Shown here in pieces: positions 54,495-63,346 of a stretch of 64,000 bases of DNA. The DNA comes from Herbaspirillum rhizosphaerae (GTDB lineage: Bacteria; Pseudomonadota; Gammaproteobacteria; Burkholderiales; Burkholderiaceae_D): NCBI RefSeq assembly GCF_001189965.1, contig NZ_LFLU01000020.1, forward strand, positions 27,416 through 91,415, read 5' to 3'. Position 1 is the first letter of the stretch, and every line of letters begins with the position of its first letter. The notes under the pieces are model-generated. The model was not told the DNA's origin. It made no database searches and worked only from the letters and a program-made list of their open reading frames with translations. A program made the translations under genes and the position numbers.

Positions 54495-54547
54495 TTTTTT
54501 TCTGGCGGAGTCTGCTGCGCGCTCTGTCCGTAAATCATTTCCGGGCT
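54495..54547. other. Short spacer between the rsuA-type gene and the repeat
   Basis: 53 bases with no gene or motif that I can name; included because it joins the last housekeeping gene to the palindromic repeat. Confidence 0.3.
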
Positions 54548-54651
54548 GTCGTCCCAGCGAACGCTGGGACACAGTGGCGTGTCCGGTGACGAGGGACGGT
54601 GTGTGCGGAACGAAAGACGCTGGGTCCTGACTTTCGTCAGGACCCAGCGTC
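54548..54651. repeat. Interspersed palindromic repeat, copy 2
   Basis: Starts GTCGTCCCAGCGAACGCTGG (like 22035) and ends in a perfect 15-bp hairpin with loop TTTC (54617-54631 with 54636-54650), which repeats the copy-1 GTCCTGAC-tttc-GTCAGGAC core with longer arms. The middle part differs from copy 1. It sits between the rsuA-type gene and convergent hslO and may end both transcripts. Confidence 0.8.
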
Positions 54652-54695
54652 GGTGAGGCAGGCACTACAGGGAGAAACAGGCCGCGCCGTAGAAA

Positions 54696-55616
54696 TCAAT
54701 GGCGTGTGTCAGTGTGCGGCACGGCGTCGGCAGGTGTTTCAGGCAGGAACAAGTGGGCGCAATCCACCGCGTCGAACTCGTAGTGCTGACCGCAGAAGTC
54801 GCAGCTGATGCCCAGTTTTTCCTGGCTTGCCAGCGCATCTTCAATCTCTGCTTGGCCCAGCATTTTCAGCATGCTGCCAACTTTTTCGCGCGAGCAGGAG
54901 CAGTGGAATTCAGGATGCTCCGGTTCGAAAACGCGAATGGATTCTTCCCAGAACAGGCGGCGCATCAGCGTTTCGATATCGGTGTTCAGGAGCTCTTCGT
55001 TGCGCAAGGTGTTGCCGAGCATGGAGAGGCGATTCCAGGTTTCCAGTTCTTCCGCAGGCGCGTTTTTGCCGCCCTGTGTCGGCAGTTTTTGCAGCAGTAC
55101 GCCGCGCGCAACTTCGCCGTTGGCGGCCAGCCACAGCTTGGTGTCGAGTTGTTCGGAACGCAGCATGTAGTTTTCGATGACGGTCGCGATGTTGTCGCCG
55201 TCCAGCGGCACGATGCCTTGATAGGCCTGCTGGCCGGGCATCTTGTCCTTCGGATCGAGCGTGATGGCAAAACGGCCGTCTCCGTTGGCGTTGACCAGCT
55301 GCTCCAGCGTGGCGTCTTCCGGCACTTCTGCGCCTTCGACGACTTTGGCGGTGGCGCGCAGGCGCAACTCGGAGTCGCACTCAACCACCAGCAGTTTGAC
55401 CGGACCGTCGCCGTGGATCTGCATGACGATCATGCCGTTGAATTTGAGATTGGCCGACAGCAGCGCAGCGGCCGACAGCATTTCGCCGAGCAGCGTTTTC
55501 ACCGCGATCGGATAGTCGCGGCGCGCCAGGATCTGTTGCCAGGTCGCAGAAATTTCCACCAGCTCCCCGCGAACCGGTGCGTCTTCAACCATGAATTTTT
55601 GCAGCGTATCTTTCAT
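54696..55616 (-). CDS. hslO: Redox-regulated chaperone Hsp33
   Basis: A 306-residue chaperone activated by oxidation. The N-terminal domain has RGELVEISATWQQILARRDYPIAVKTLLGEMLSAAALLSANLKF, and the zinc switch near the C-terminus is CSCSREK plus CDFCGQHYEFD, all four Cys present. Monocistronic, convergent with the rsuA-type gene and separated from it by the copy-2 repeat. Confidence 0.95.
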   Translation of the reverse strand: MKDTLQKFMVEDAPVRGELVEISATWQQILARRDYPIAVKTLLGEMLSAAALLSANLKFNGMIVMQIHGDGPVKLLVVECDSELRLRATAKVVEGAEVPEDATLEQLVNANGDGRFAITLDPKDKMPGQQAYQGIVPLDGDNIATVIENYMLRSEQLDTKLWLAANGEVARGVLLQKLPTQGGKNAPAEELETWNRLSMLGNTLRNEELLNTDIETLMRRLFWEESIRVFEPEHPEFHCSCSREKVGSMLKMLGQAEIEDALASQEKLGISCDFCGQHYEFDAVDCAHLFLPETPADAVPHTDTRH

Positions 55617-55696
55617 TGTTTCTTTCTATTGCTTGCTGATGCCCACGAGAGGCGGCTGAGGCCGCGTCGTGCTGCTTGCCTTGTTTTAATGACGCG

Positions 55697-56221
55697 TCAG
55701 GCGATGCGTTTGAGACTGGTTTTGAACAATTGCGCGCGTTCGACGTAACCGTCGGTGCCGGCGCGCATGCGGGCGATGTCTTCTTCCGTCAGGGTGCGCA
55801 CGGCTTTGGCAGGCGAACCGATGATCAGCGAGTTGTCCGGAAACTCCTTGCCTTCGGTAACCAGCGCGCCGGCGCCGACCAGGCTGTTCTTGCCGATTTT
55901 GGCGCCGTTGAGCACGATGGCCTGAATGCCGATCAGTGCGCCTTCGCCGATGGTGCAGCCGTGCAGCATGGCCTGGTGACCGACGGTAACGTTCTTGCCG
56001 ATATGCATCGGGTAACCGACGTCAGTGTGCAATACTGCACCCTCCTGAACGTTGCTGTTTTCACCGATGGTGATTAATTCATTGTCGCCACGGATACTGA
56101 CGTTGAACCAGACGCTGGCGTGCTCTTCGAGCCTGACCTTGCCGACCACGACGGCCGACTCGGCGACGTAGGCGGTTTCCGCGATTTCCGGCGTGTCTTG
56201 TTCCAACTTGTAAATTGCCAT
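55697..56221 (-). CDS. Gamma-carbonic anhydrase family protein
   Basis: A 174-residue left-handed beta-helix of hexapeptide repeats: IRGDNELITIGENSNVQEGAVLHTD, GKNVTVGHQAMLHGCTIGEGALIGIQAIVLNGAKIGKNSLVGAGALVTEG. The His residues around the zinc site (VLHTD, VGHQAMLHG) are present. Relatives include YrdA/CaiE. I start at 56221; an in-frame ATG at 56260 is possible. Divergent from the DUF455 gene, and 80 bases upstream of hslO on the same strand. Confidence 0.9.
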   Translation of the reverse strand: MAIYKLEQDTPEIAETAYVAESAVVVGKVRLEEHASVWFNVSIRGDNELITIGENSNVQEGAVLHTDVGYPMHIGKNVTVGHQAMLHGCTIGEGALIGIQAIVLNGAKIGKNSLVGAGALVTEGKEFPDNSLIIGSPAKAVRTLTEEDIARMRAGTDGYVERAQLFKTSLKRIA

Positions 56222-56312
56222 AATAAAATTGTCTCCTCGGTTAATCGAGAACACAGACATCCATATTGGGACGGACTGTGTTGCATCAACCCGTCATTTT
56301 ACCGCTGCTTGT

Positions 56313-57167
56313 ATGAATTCACCTTTGAACCAGCCCTTGAGCGCCAATTTGCCTGGCGACAATCTTTTTATTGCGACCGAATTGCGTACCGGAGCCCTGC
56401 ATTGCCTGCTCCAGACCGAGAGCGCCATCAAGGTTGCCAACGTCCGGGCGCTGGCAAGCGCGTGGCATGCGGGCGGCCTGGCGCTGGATCGTGCGGTCGC
56501 CTTGTCGGCGGATGGCGCGGCTATTCCCGGCCGGCCTGAGCAGCCGGAACTAGTGTCGCCGTTGCAGGTAAAGCATCGTTCCATGGTGACGGATGAGGGA
56601 CGCGCCGCCATGATCCATGCGCTGGCGCATATTGAATTTAATGCAATCAATCTGGCGCTGGATGTGATCTGGCGCTTTCCGGATATGCCGGAGGCGTTTT
56701 ATGTCGACTGGCTGCAGGTCGCGAGCGAAGAGGCGTACCACTTCTCCTTGCTGGAGGCCCACTTGCAGGTGCTGGGCCATGCCTACGGCGATTTCCCGGC
56801 GCACAACAGCTTGTGGGATATGGCCGAGAAAACGCGTCTGGATATCCTGGCCCGCATCGCGCTGGTGCCGCGGACGATGGAGGCGCGCGGGCTGGATGCC
56901 GCACCGCCGGTGCGCAACAAGCTGGCGCAGGCAGGCGATCAGGCAGCGGCGGAGATTCTCGACATCATCATGCGCGATGAAATCGGCCACGTCGCCATCG
57001 GCAACCGCTGGTATGGCTGGCTGTGCAGGCAACGCGGTCTTGATCCGATTGCAACGTTTGCGGACTTGTCGCTGGCGTTCAAGGCGCCGGTGATGCGCGG
57101 CCCGTTCAACATGAAGGCGCGCCGTGCCGCAGGTTTTACGGAGGAGGAACTGGCCTTGATGGTGTAA
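56313..57167 (+). CDS. DUF455 ferritin-like protein
   Basis: A 284-residue protein of the DUF455 family with a ferritin-like helical bundle. Metal-binding Glu/His candidates are in HALAHIEFNAINLALD, ASEEAYHFSLLEAHL and MRDEIGHVAIGNRWY, as in di-iron proteins (MiaE is a distant relative). The function is not known. I start at 56313, where the family begins; the frame is open back to 56229 across the region that encodes the divergent gene's leader. Confidence 0.85.
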   Translation: MNSPLNQPLSANLPGDNLFIATELRTGALHCLLQTESAIKVANVRALASAWHAGGLALDRAVALSADGAAIPGRPEQPELVSPLQVKHRSMVTDEGRAAMIHALAHIEFNAINLALDVIWRFPDMPEAFYVDWLQVASEEAYHFSLLEAHLQVLGHAYGDFPAHNSLWDMAEKTRLDILARIALVPRTMEARGLDAAPPVRNKLAQAGDQAAAEILDIIMRDEIGHVAIGNRWYGWLCRQRGLDPIATFADLSLAFKAPVMRGPFNMKARRAAGFTEEELALMV

Positions 57168-57315
57168 CGATGGCGCGTTCGAACTTTGCGTGCATCGGGA
57201 GGATATTTTTACGTTTTTGAGGTGTCTGAGGCAAACGGGCTCGGGCAACGTGCTATCGTGCCGCAGGATGTTTTCCACACGTCCGTCGGGCGGTTCTGAT
57301 TTTGAAAGGGTAAAT

Positions 57316-57639
57316 ATGAAATTGATTAAATTGATGGGCGCGGCGTTGGCAATCGGTGCGGTGGCGTTGGCGGTGTCCGCCTGCCAGAAGAAAGAAGAAA
57401 CTCCGGGCCCGGCGGAAACGATGGGCAAGCAACTCGACAGCGCGGTGAAGAACGCCGGCGATCAGGCCGCCGTGGCAGCCGACAAGGCGCAGGACAAGGC
57501 CAGCGAAGCCGGTCAGAAACTCGATCAGGCGATGAGCAAGGCCAAAGACGAAGCCAAGGACCTGACGCAAAAGGCTGGAGAGAAGATCGAAGCCGCCGGC
57601 CAGCAGATTCAGGACGCGGCCAAAGACGCCAAGAAGTAA
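57316..57639 (+). CDS. Small amphipathic-helical lipoprotein
   Basis: A 107-residue lipoprotein with lipobox AVSAC (Cys at residue 23). The mature part is Lys/Ala/Asp/Glu-rich with an 11-residue periodicity (AADKAQDKASE, AGQKLDQAMSK, AKDEAKDLTQK, AGEKIEAAGQQ), typical of LEA-like or apolipoprotein-like amphipathic helices, which suggests a membrane-surface or desiccation role. AAAGGG precedes ATG. A strong terminator follows. Confidence 0.78.
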   Translation: MKLIKLMGAALAIGAVALAVSACQKKEETPGPAETMGKQLDSAVKNAGDQAAVAADKAQDKASEAGQKLDQAMSKAKDEAKDLTQKAGEKIEAAGQQIQDAAKDAKK

Positions 57640-57690
57640 GCAGAGAGGTCCGCAGACCCGCGATACGCCTGTGCGGCGTGCCGGGATCGT

Positions 57691-58656
57691 TCAGGAAACC
57701 CGCATTTCTCCATGCGGGTTTTTTATTTTGTCGGCCTTGTGGATCTCTTCGATGACCAGCGCCTGGATGGTCGGATCGAGCGCCAGGGCGACGTGGCCGA
57801 TGCCGCTGATGGGAATGTTTTCCGCACCGGGCAATTGGGACGAGATTTGCGGCGATACGATGTTGTCGTGATGCGAATAAATCGACAGGATGACCGCCCG
57901 CGTCGCCGGGTTTTCGGTGGCGGCCAGTTTGTGCAGCCATTCGCTGCTGGTGCCTTCTTCCGCACGGCCTAGCCAGTTCATTTCGCCGCAATTGATGCCG
58001 ATGCCGAAGTTGGCGATGGTGGTGCCGTGATGCGGCGTGCCAAGGGTGATGACTTTGGCGATATTGGTATGGCCGTGGTCGCGCAGATAGGCGCGCGCCG
58101 CCAGGCCGCCCATGCTATGCGCGACGATGACGATCTTGTCCTGGCCGCTTTCGGTGACCAGGCGCTGCACGGCTTCGTGCACGATGGGCGCATAGCCGTC
58201 GATGCTGCCGAACACCGGCTCCATGTCGACCGCGTAGTGCGTGATGTGGGCCTCGCTGAGCGCCTGGCTCATCCAGTGCCAGTAGCCGCTGTTGCAGCCG
58301 TAGCCGTGAATCAGCAAGACCGGCAGGGATGTGGTGTCGGTGAAGATGCGTTTGTCGAAACGCTGGAAAGGCATGCCCCAGGAAGAGCACACCATGGTGG
58401 CGCAGTATTCGCCGGCAAATAACCTGAAAATGCCCGGCCAGGTCAGCTCCGGCGTATGGGCGGACTTGGCGCGGTACGGCCAGGTCAGGAAGAAACTGTT
58501 GGCCGTGATGGACGCGCGGAACGCTGCGACCAGCGCGATGCTGAAGACGATCGCAAGAGGAACGTTGGTGACGTGCAGCTTGACGAGCAGGAGATAGAAC
58601 AGAATGCCAACGCCAAATTGGGTGAGCAGCAAGGTTCTGGCGATGCGGGCGATCAT
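57691..58656 (-). CDS. Membrane-anchored lipase/esterase (alpha/beta hydrolase)
   Basis: A 321-residue protein. Two N-terminal hydrophobic segments (about 10-25 and 33-52) precede a lipase domain: LPVLLIHGYGCNSGYWHWM (oxyanion), IVIVAHSMGGLAARAYLRDHG with nucleophile Ser, and a late SGIGHVALALDP His. GTPHHGTTIANFGIG is typical of triacylglycerol lipases of the EstA/LipA-type. It is downstream of the RDD gene on the same strand by 76 bases. The terminator of the convergent gene overlaps its end. Confidence 0.85.
   Translation of the reverse strand: MIARIARTLLLTQFGVGILFYLLLVKLHVTNVPLAIVFSIALVAAFRASITANSFFLTWPYRAKSAHTPELTWPGIFRLFAGEYCATMVCSSWGMPFQRFDKRIFTDTTSLPVLLIHGYGCNSGYWHWMSQALSEAHITHYAVDMEPVFGSIDGYAPIVHEAVQRLVTESGQDKIVIVAHSMGGLAARAYLRDHGHTNIAKVITLGTPHHGTTIANFGIGINCGEMNWLGRAEEGTSSEWLHKLAATENPATRAVILSIYSHHDNIVSPQISSQLPGAENIPISGIGHVALALDPTIQALVIEEIHKADKIKNPHGEMRVS
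57697..57727 (+). terminator. Rho-independent terminator of the amphipathic lipoprotein gene
   Basis: Nine-bp stem AACCCGCAT/ATGCGGGTT (57697-57705 with 57712-57720), 6-base loop and T run. The stem lies inside the last codons of the convergent lipase gene. Confidence 0.9.
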
Positions 58657-58732
58657 GCAGCGGCGGCCTCGTGAAGATGAGCAAAACGGCTAGCGTAACA
58701 GGATTGCATGACCGTTTTGTTTCAGTGTGTCC

Positions 58733-59269
58733 TTATTGTTTCTTTTTCCGGGGATTCAGATCGACGAGGCGCGTGCCGGCAATCCTGTCGTGCAGGAATT
58801 GGCGCTGCGGGTCGAGATAGGCCAGTGCCGCCCAAATGACCAGGTTGGCGACGGGAACCCCCACCAGCATCCAGTTTTTTGCGCCCAGGGCCCAGGCCAG
58901 CGCCAGGCCGGGAATGAACCACAGCCAGCTCAGCAGGAAACGGGCCAGCGCACGCAGCGCGCCGACCGGCAAGCCGTCAGCGCCGACCAGGCGTATGCGC
59001 CAGGTTTTCATCGCCAGCGTCTGGCCGCCGTGGGTCCAGAACCAGATGAAATACAGCCCCAGGATGACGAACAGCCAGCTCTCCAGCGCGTGACGCAGGT
59101 ACAGGGCATGGCGTTGCTGGAGCAGGGTGGAAAACAGCCATGCCGAAATGAACAGCACGCCGAACAGCAGCATGGCTTCGTACAGCATGCTGCACAGGCG
59201 GCGTCGAAGGGAGGGCGTGGGCATGGTCTGCGATGTCTGGTTCGATGTGCTGTGCAATGTGGCGCTCAA
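58733..59269 (-). CDS. RDD-family membrane protein
   Basis: A 178-residue membrane protein with an RDD domain. Seen: RRRLCSMLYEAMLLFGVLFISAWLF, WTHGGQTLAMKTWRIRLVGADG and the late QFLHDRIAGTRLVDL. Arg/Asp/Asp-type residues are present. Function of RDD proteins is not known, some relate to ion or metabolite traffic. It lies about 190 bases downstream of DUF3106 on the same strand, a placement I know from other betaproteobacteria. Start 59269 or 59224. Confidence 0.85.
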   Translation of the reverse strand: MSATLHSTSNQTSQTMPTPSLRRRLCSMLYEAMLLFGVLFISAWLFSTLLQQRHALYLRHALESWLFVILGLYFIWFWTHGGQTLAMKTWRIRLVGADGLPVGALRALARFLLSWLWFIPGLALAWALGAKNWMLVGVPVANLVIWAALAYLDPQRQFLHDRIAGTRLVDLNPRKKKQ

Positions 59270-59456
59270 GGCAGTCTCTTCTCTTGATGATCAATCTGGC
59301 GGGCAGCCGGATGGGCGCTGCGCCAGGCGGCATAAGGGGCTCATCATACGCGGCGTCATTTGTGTTCGCCATGAAAAAATGCCATGCCGGCGTTCTTGCG
59401 CGGACATGGCATTTTACGTTCGTGCCCGGAATGCTTCGTGCGGGCTGCAGTTCAGT

Positions 59457-60119
59457 TTATTTTGCGTCGACCGGCGCCGGTGCAGCCACTGGCGGAGCGG
59501 CTGCCGGCTGCGGCACCAAGGTTTGTTCAAGCGCTTCCTGCGGCAGCTGGATCGTCGGTGCGGCCTTGCTTTGCGTTGCAGGCAAGGCGGCAACATGCTT
59601 CGGCAGTTTGGCTTGCGACAGTTTCTTCTTCTGTTCTTCCGACAATTGCTGGTATTCCTTCCACTGGGCCGATTTCTTGTCGGCGTCCAGCTTCTTGGCG
59701 CGGGTATAGCTTTCGCGAACCGAGCGGCGCTGCACAGGAGTCAGTTTGACCCAGTCGCGCATGCGCTCCTGAATGCGGTCTTGTTCGGGCTGGCTCATGG
59801 AGGCGAATTTGTTGCCGATGACCAGCCACTTTTCCTTGCTGCTGAAGGACATTTTGTTCCATTCGCCGGCCAAAGGCGCCAGCGCATGCTGTTGCGCCGG
59901 GTTGAGTTCGGTCCAGGTCGGTTTGGAATCGGGTTTTCTTGCAACCTTCGATGGAGTAGGTTGCGACGCTGACGGTGCAGTTGTTGCTGCCGGTGCCGGA
60001 GAGGGGCCTTGAGCCAGAGCCGTGGCGCCGGCCAGGCAGGCAAGCAGGGCGACAATCGCAACAGGAAGGTTCAGGATCTTGCGTGTTGCGTTGCTCATTG
60101 AAGTCCGGATACGCACCAT
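59457..60119 (-). CDS. DUF3106 exported protein with CpxP/Spy-like motifs
   Basis: A 220-residue protein with a signal peptide (cut near ALAQ). The mature part is preceded by a Pro/Ala linker and then WTELNPAQQHALAPLAGEWNKMS, WVKLTPVQRRSVRESYTRA and YQQLSEEQKKKLSQA. Each block contains an L-[NTS]-x-x-Q motif, as in the periplasmic chaperones CpxP and Spy and the metal sensor CnrX. It follows the DUF3619 gene almost without gap. A role as periplasmic sensor of envelope stress is inference. Start 60119 fits coupling, but 60098 is also possible. Confidence 0.82.
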   Translation of the reverse strand: MVRIRTSMSNATRKILNLPVAIVALLACLAGATALAQGPSPAPAATTAPSASQPTPSKVARKPDSKPTWTELNPAQQHALAPLAGEWNKMSFSSKEKWLVIGNKFASMSQPEQDRIQERMRDWVKLTPVQRRSVRESYTRAKKLDADKKSAQWKEYQQLSEEQKKKLSQAKLPKHVAALPATQSKAAPTIQLPQEALEQTLVPQPAAAPPVAAPAPVDAK

Positions 60120-60122
60120 CAA

Positions 60123-60533
60123 TTATTCGCCTTGCTGCGCCAGATAGGCGTTGAAACCGTGATCAAGATAGGCCGACAGCGGCAATTCATCCGACAGCAC
60201 GCCGGCATCGATTTCAGCCAGTTCGCTGATGCGTTGCTTGTGTTCGTGCTCGTACAGGCCGGCAAACAGCATGACGCCGGCCAGCAAGGGAATGGCGACG
60301 CCCAGGCGGCCGAGCCAGGCGAACGATTGCGGCTCGCGGAAGCTGCCGCCCATGGCGCCGGCCAATGCAAACTGCGGCACTACGGCGCGAACCGGAGCGG
60401 CTTTTTTCTTGCGGGCAAGCGCAACGCGGCGTGCTTCAGCCAGGCTTTGCGTGGTGGATTCGGGCAAGTGTTCCAGATTGGCATCCAGAGCACGCTTTAC
60501 CCGGTAGGCAAATTGCAGTTCTTTGTTGTTCAT
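60123..60533 (-). CDS. DUF3619 single-pass membrane protein, possible anti-sigma factor
   Basis: A 136-residue protein: N-terminal cytoplasmic part (about 1-69, ELQFAYRVKRALDANLEHLPESTTQSLAEARRVALARKKK in outline), one membrane helix (about 70-91, RLGVAIPLLAGVMLFAGL) and a short periplasmic tail. It overlaps the sigma factor gene by ATGA. Position and topology are those of an anti-sigma factor, but there is no ASD/zinc motif to prove it. The family has no known function. Confidence 0.82.
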   Translation of the reverse strand: MNNKELQFAYRVKRALDANLEHLPESTTQSLAEARRVALARKKKAAPVRAVVPQFALAGAMGGSFREPQSFAWLGRLGVAIPLLAGVMLFAGLYEHEHKQRISELAEIDAGVLSDELPLSAYLDHGFNAYLAQQGE

Positions 60534-61099
60534 AATGTGATTCCTTTAGCCCGGAGTGCTTGAGCCAGGGCGTGTGTGGCGCGAGAACAGTGGGTTTTGA
60601 CGCTGCCTTCGGAACATCCCATTGCAGCAGCCGTTTCTGCGACATCCATGTCTTGCCAGTAACGCATGAGGAAAGCTTCGCGTTGACGAGTCGGGAGTTT
60701 TTGTACTTCGGCGTCAATCAATGCGAGCGTTTGTTCGCGTTCAACCTTGTCTGCGCTGGACTCCGCTGCTTCCGTGCCTTCTTCCGCTTCATAGCTTTCC
60801 AGCAGGTCAAAGTCTTCCTGGCTCTCGGTATCGCGGCCGATACTGGAGAACAGGCTGACCCAGGTGGTGCGGACCTTTTCCCGGCGGAAGAAATCGTGGA
60901 TGGTATTTTGCAGGATGCGTTGAAACAGGAGGGGGAGTTCATTGGCCGGCTTGTCGCCATATTTCTCGGCCAGCTTGATCATCGCATCCTGGACGATGTC
61001 GAGCGCGGCTTCATCTTTGCGCACGGCGTAGACGGCCTGTTTGAAGGCGCGGCGTTCGACATTTTCGAGAAAATCGGAGAGTTCTTTGTCAGTTGCCAT
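60530..61099 (-). CDS. RNA polymerase sigma factor, ECF type
   Basis: A 189-residue sigma-70-like factor. Region 2 is AVYAVRKDEAALDIVQDAMIKLAEKYGD and LPLLFQRILQNTIHDFFRRE; region 4 is LPTRQREAFLMRYWQDMDVAETAAAMGCSEGSVKTHCSRATHALAQAL. An acidic linker (SQEDFDLLESYEAEEGTEAAESSADK) joins them. I start at 61099; the frame is open to 61201 without function. First gene of a sigma-DUF3619-DUF3106 unit. Confidence 0.92.
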   Translation of the reverse strand: MATDKELSDFLENVERRAFKQAVYAVRKDEAALDIVQDAMIKLAEKYGDKPANELPLLFQRILQNTIHDFFRREKVRTTWVSLFSSIGRDTESQEDFDLLESYEAEEGTEAAESSADKVEREQTLALIDAEVQKLPTRQREAFLMRYWQDMDVAETAAAMGCSEGSVKTHCSRATHALAQALRAKGITL

Positions 61100-61625
61100 G
61101 CAATGCGGCTTGTGGATGTGCAGCCGGGAATAGATGAATCGAATGCATTTCCGACATGTTGGTCGAATGTACGGATTTGTAACAAGAGCGCATGCTAGCA
61201 AAAAAGCCCTTGTTTGTGGTGGTGTTTATAGGAAATCCGCAATTTCCCGGCGGTTTTGCGGCTTGTTCAAAGAAATTCGCTTGACCAAAATGATGCGACG
61301 CATTAACGTGTCAGTCCGCTTCATCAACATGAAGTTCTATGGTCTTTACCGTGGCTACGCATAATGTAGCGATTGTCAAAGACGCGCTTTATTGAAAAGC
61401 TGTTTGTTCTAACCCGCGCCACAAGCGCGAGAAATTCGTAACGGTGTACTTGCACCAAGGCTGAACGAGTCGCGCTGAGCGGCATTTTGAACCCCACTAC
61501 GGTTGGGGCGCAGAAATGACGTGACCGCACAAAGAAGGGATGCCGGAGGAAGCAAGTCGACCAGTGCGATTTCGTCAGGAGAGAACATCCGATCAATCTC
61601 CAATGGACCTTGAAAGGAAGTAGTA
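61100..61625 (+). promoter_or_regulatory. Leader and promoter region of the ilvBHC operon
   Basis: A 526-base divergent gap between the sigma factor gene and ilvB with no gene. The last 220 bases hold small hairpins: CGCGC/GCGCG (61415-61419 with 61425-61429), GGTG/CACC (61443-61446 with 61453-61456) and CCCCA/TGGGG (61492-61496 with 61504-61508). I see no short Ile/Leu/Val-rich leader peptide, so if this is an attenuator or cis-acting RNA it does not work by classical peptide attenuation. A conserved RNA motif upstream of acetolactate synthase genes in betaproteobacteria has been reported; I cannot test the match. Confidence 0.45.
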
Positions 61626-63344
61626 ATGAGTGCAGAAAACCTCACCGGTGCGGAGATACTCGTCCGTTGCCTGGCTGAAGAGGGCGTTGAGCACGTCTTC
61701 GGCTATCCCGGTGGCGCCGTTCTTTATATTTACGACGCTATCTTCAAGCAAGACAAATTCCAACATATCCTGGTACGCCACGAGCAGGCTGCGGTGCATG
61801 CAGCGGATGCCTATTCGCGCAGCTCCGAAAAAGTCGGCGTCTGCATCGTGACTTCCGGTCCCGGCGTCACCAATGCGGTGACCGGTCTGGCGACCGCGTA
61901 CATGGATTCGATCCCGATGATCGTGATTTCCGGCCAGGTGCCTTCGACCGCCATCGGTCAGGATGCTTTCCAGGAATGCGACACCGTCGGCATCACGCGT
62001 CCCTGCGTCAAGCACAACTTCCTGGTGAAGGATGTGAAAGACCTTGCGGCGACGATGAAGAAAGCATTCTATATCGCCACAACCGGCCGTCCAGGTCCGG
62101 TGCTGGTCGATATTCCCAAAGACATCTCGATGCATACCTGCGCTTACGATTATCCGAAAAGCGTGGAGATGCGTTCGTACAAGCCGGTCGACAAGGGCCA
62201 CTCGGGTCAGATCCGCAAGGCGTTGCAGTTGCTGCTGACGGCAGAGCGTCCGATGATCTACACCGGCGGCGGCGTGATCCTGGCAAATGCCGCACCCGAG
62301 CTGAACAAGCTGGTCGATCGCCTGGGCTTCCCTTGTACCAACACGCTGATGGGACTGGGCGCGTACCGTTCCACCAGCGACAAGTTCGTCGGCATGCCGG
62401 GCATGCACGGTACGTATGAAGCCAACATGGCGATGCAGCACAGCGACGTGCTGATCGCTATCGGCGCGCGCTTCGACGACCGCGTGATCGGCAACCCCAA
62501 GCACTTTGCGTCGAACGCCCGCAAGATCATTCATATCGACATCGACCCATCGTCGATTTCCAAGCGCGTCAAGGTCGACATTCCTATCGTCGGCAACGTC
62601 AAGGACGTGCTGCAAGAGTTGCTGACGCAGCTTGATGCATCCGAAACCAAGCCGAATGCGCCTGCTGTCGCCAACTGGTGGAAGCAGATCAACAAGTGGC
62701 GCGAGCGCGATTGCCTGAAGTTCGCGACCTCGGATGAGTTCATCAAGCCGCAAGCCGTGATCCAGAACGTGTGGGAAATCACCAAGGGCGACGCTTTCAT
62801 CACCTCCGACGTCGGCCAGCATCAGATGTGGGCGGCGCAGTACTACGGCTTCGACAAGCCGCGCCGCTGGATCAATTCCGGCGGTCTGGGCACCATGGGT
62901 GTCGGCTTGCCGTACGCCATGGGCGTGCAAAAAGCCAATCCTGACGCGACTGTCGCCTGTATCACCGGCGAAGCGTCGATCCAGATGTGCATCCAGGAGC
63001 TGGCGACCTGCAAGCAATACCACCTGACGCCAAAGATCATTCTGCTGAACAACCGTTTCCTCGGCATGGTTCGCCAGTGGCAGCAAATCGATTACGGTTC
63101 GCGCTACTCCGAGTCGTACATGGACTCCTTGCCCGACTTCACCAAACTGGCGGAATCGTATGGTCACGTCGGCATGAAGATCGAGAAACCGGGCGATGTG
63201 GACGGTGCGCTCAAGGAAGCGTTCGCCATGAAAGACAAGCTGGTCTTCATGAACTTCATTACGGATCAAACCGAAAACGTCTGGCCCATGGTCAAGGCGG
63301 GTAAGGGTTTGACTGAAATGCTCTTGGGTTCGGAGGATCTGTAA
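61626..63344 (+). CDS. ilvB: Acetolactate synthase large subunit
   Basis: Thiamine-diphosphate enzyme of valine, leucine and isoleucine synthesis, 572 residues. Motifs: VEHVFGYPGGAVLYIYDAIF with the catalytic-type Glu in VRHEQAAVHAADAYSR, the FAD-binding region RPMIYTGGGVI and GMHGTYEANMAMQHSDVLIAIGARFDDRV, and the ThDP/Mg motif TGEASIQMCIQELATCKQ followed by NNRFLGMVRQWQ. GAAAGGAAG lies just before the ATG. Two bases before ilvH, forming a typical ilvB-ilvH pair. Confidence 0.96.
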   Translation: MSAENLTGAEILVRCLAEEGVEHVFGYPGGAVLYIYDAIFKQDKFQHILVRHEQAAVHAADAYSRSSEKVGVCIVTSGPGVTNAVTGLATAYMDSIPMIVISGQVPSTAIGQDAFQECDTVGITRPCVKHNFLVKDVKDLAATMKKAFYIATTGRPGPVLVDIPKDISMHTCAYDYPKSVEMRSYKPVDKGHSGQIRKALQLLLTAERPMIYTGGGVILANAAPELNKLVDRLGFPCTNTLMGLGAYRSTSDKFVGMPGMHGTYEANMAMQHSDVLIAIGARFDDRVIGNPKHFASNARKIIHIDIDPSSISKRVKVDIPIVGNVKDVLQELLTQLDASETKPNAPAVANWWKQINKWRERDCLKFATSDEFIKPQAVIQNVWEITKGDAFITSDVGQHQMWAAQYYGFDKPRRWINSGGLGTMGVGLPYAMGVQKANPDATVACITGEASIQMCIQELATCKQYHLTPKIILLNNRFLGMVRQWQQIDYGSRYSESYMDSLPDFTKLAESYGHVGMKIEKPGDVDGALKEAFAMKDKLVFMNFITDQTENVWPMVKAGKGLTEMLLGSEDL

Positions 63345-63346
63345 TC

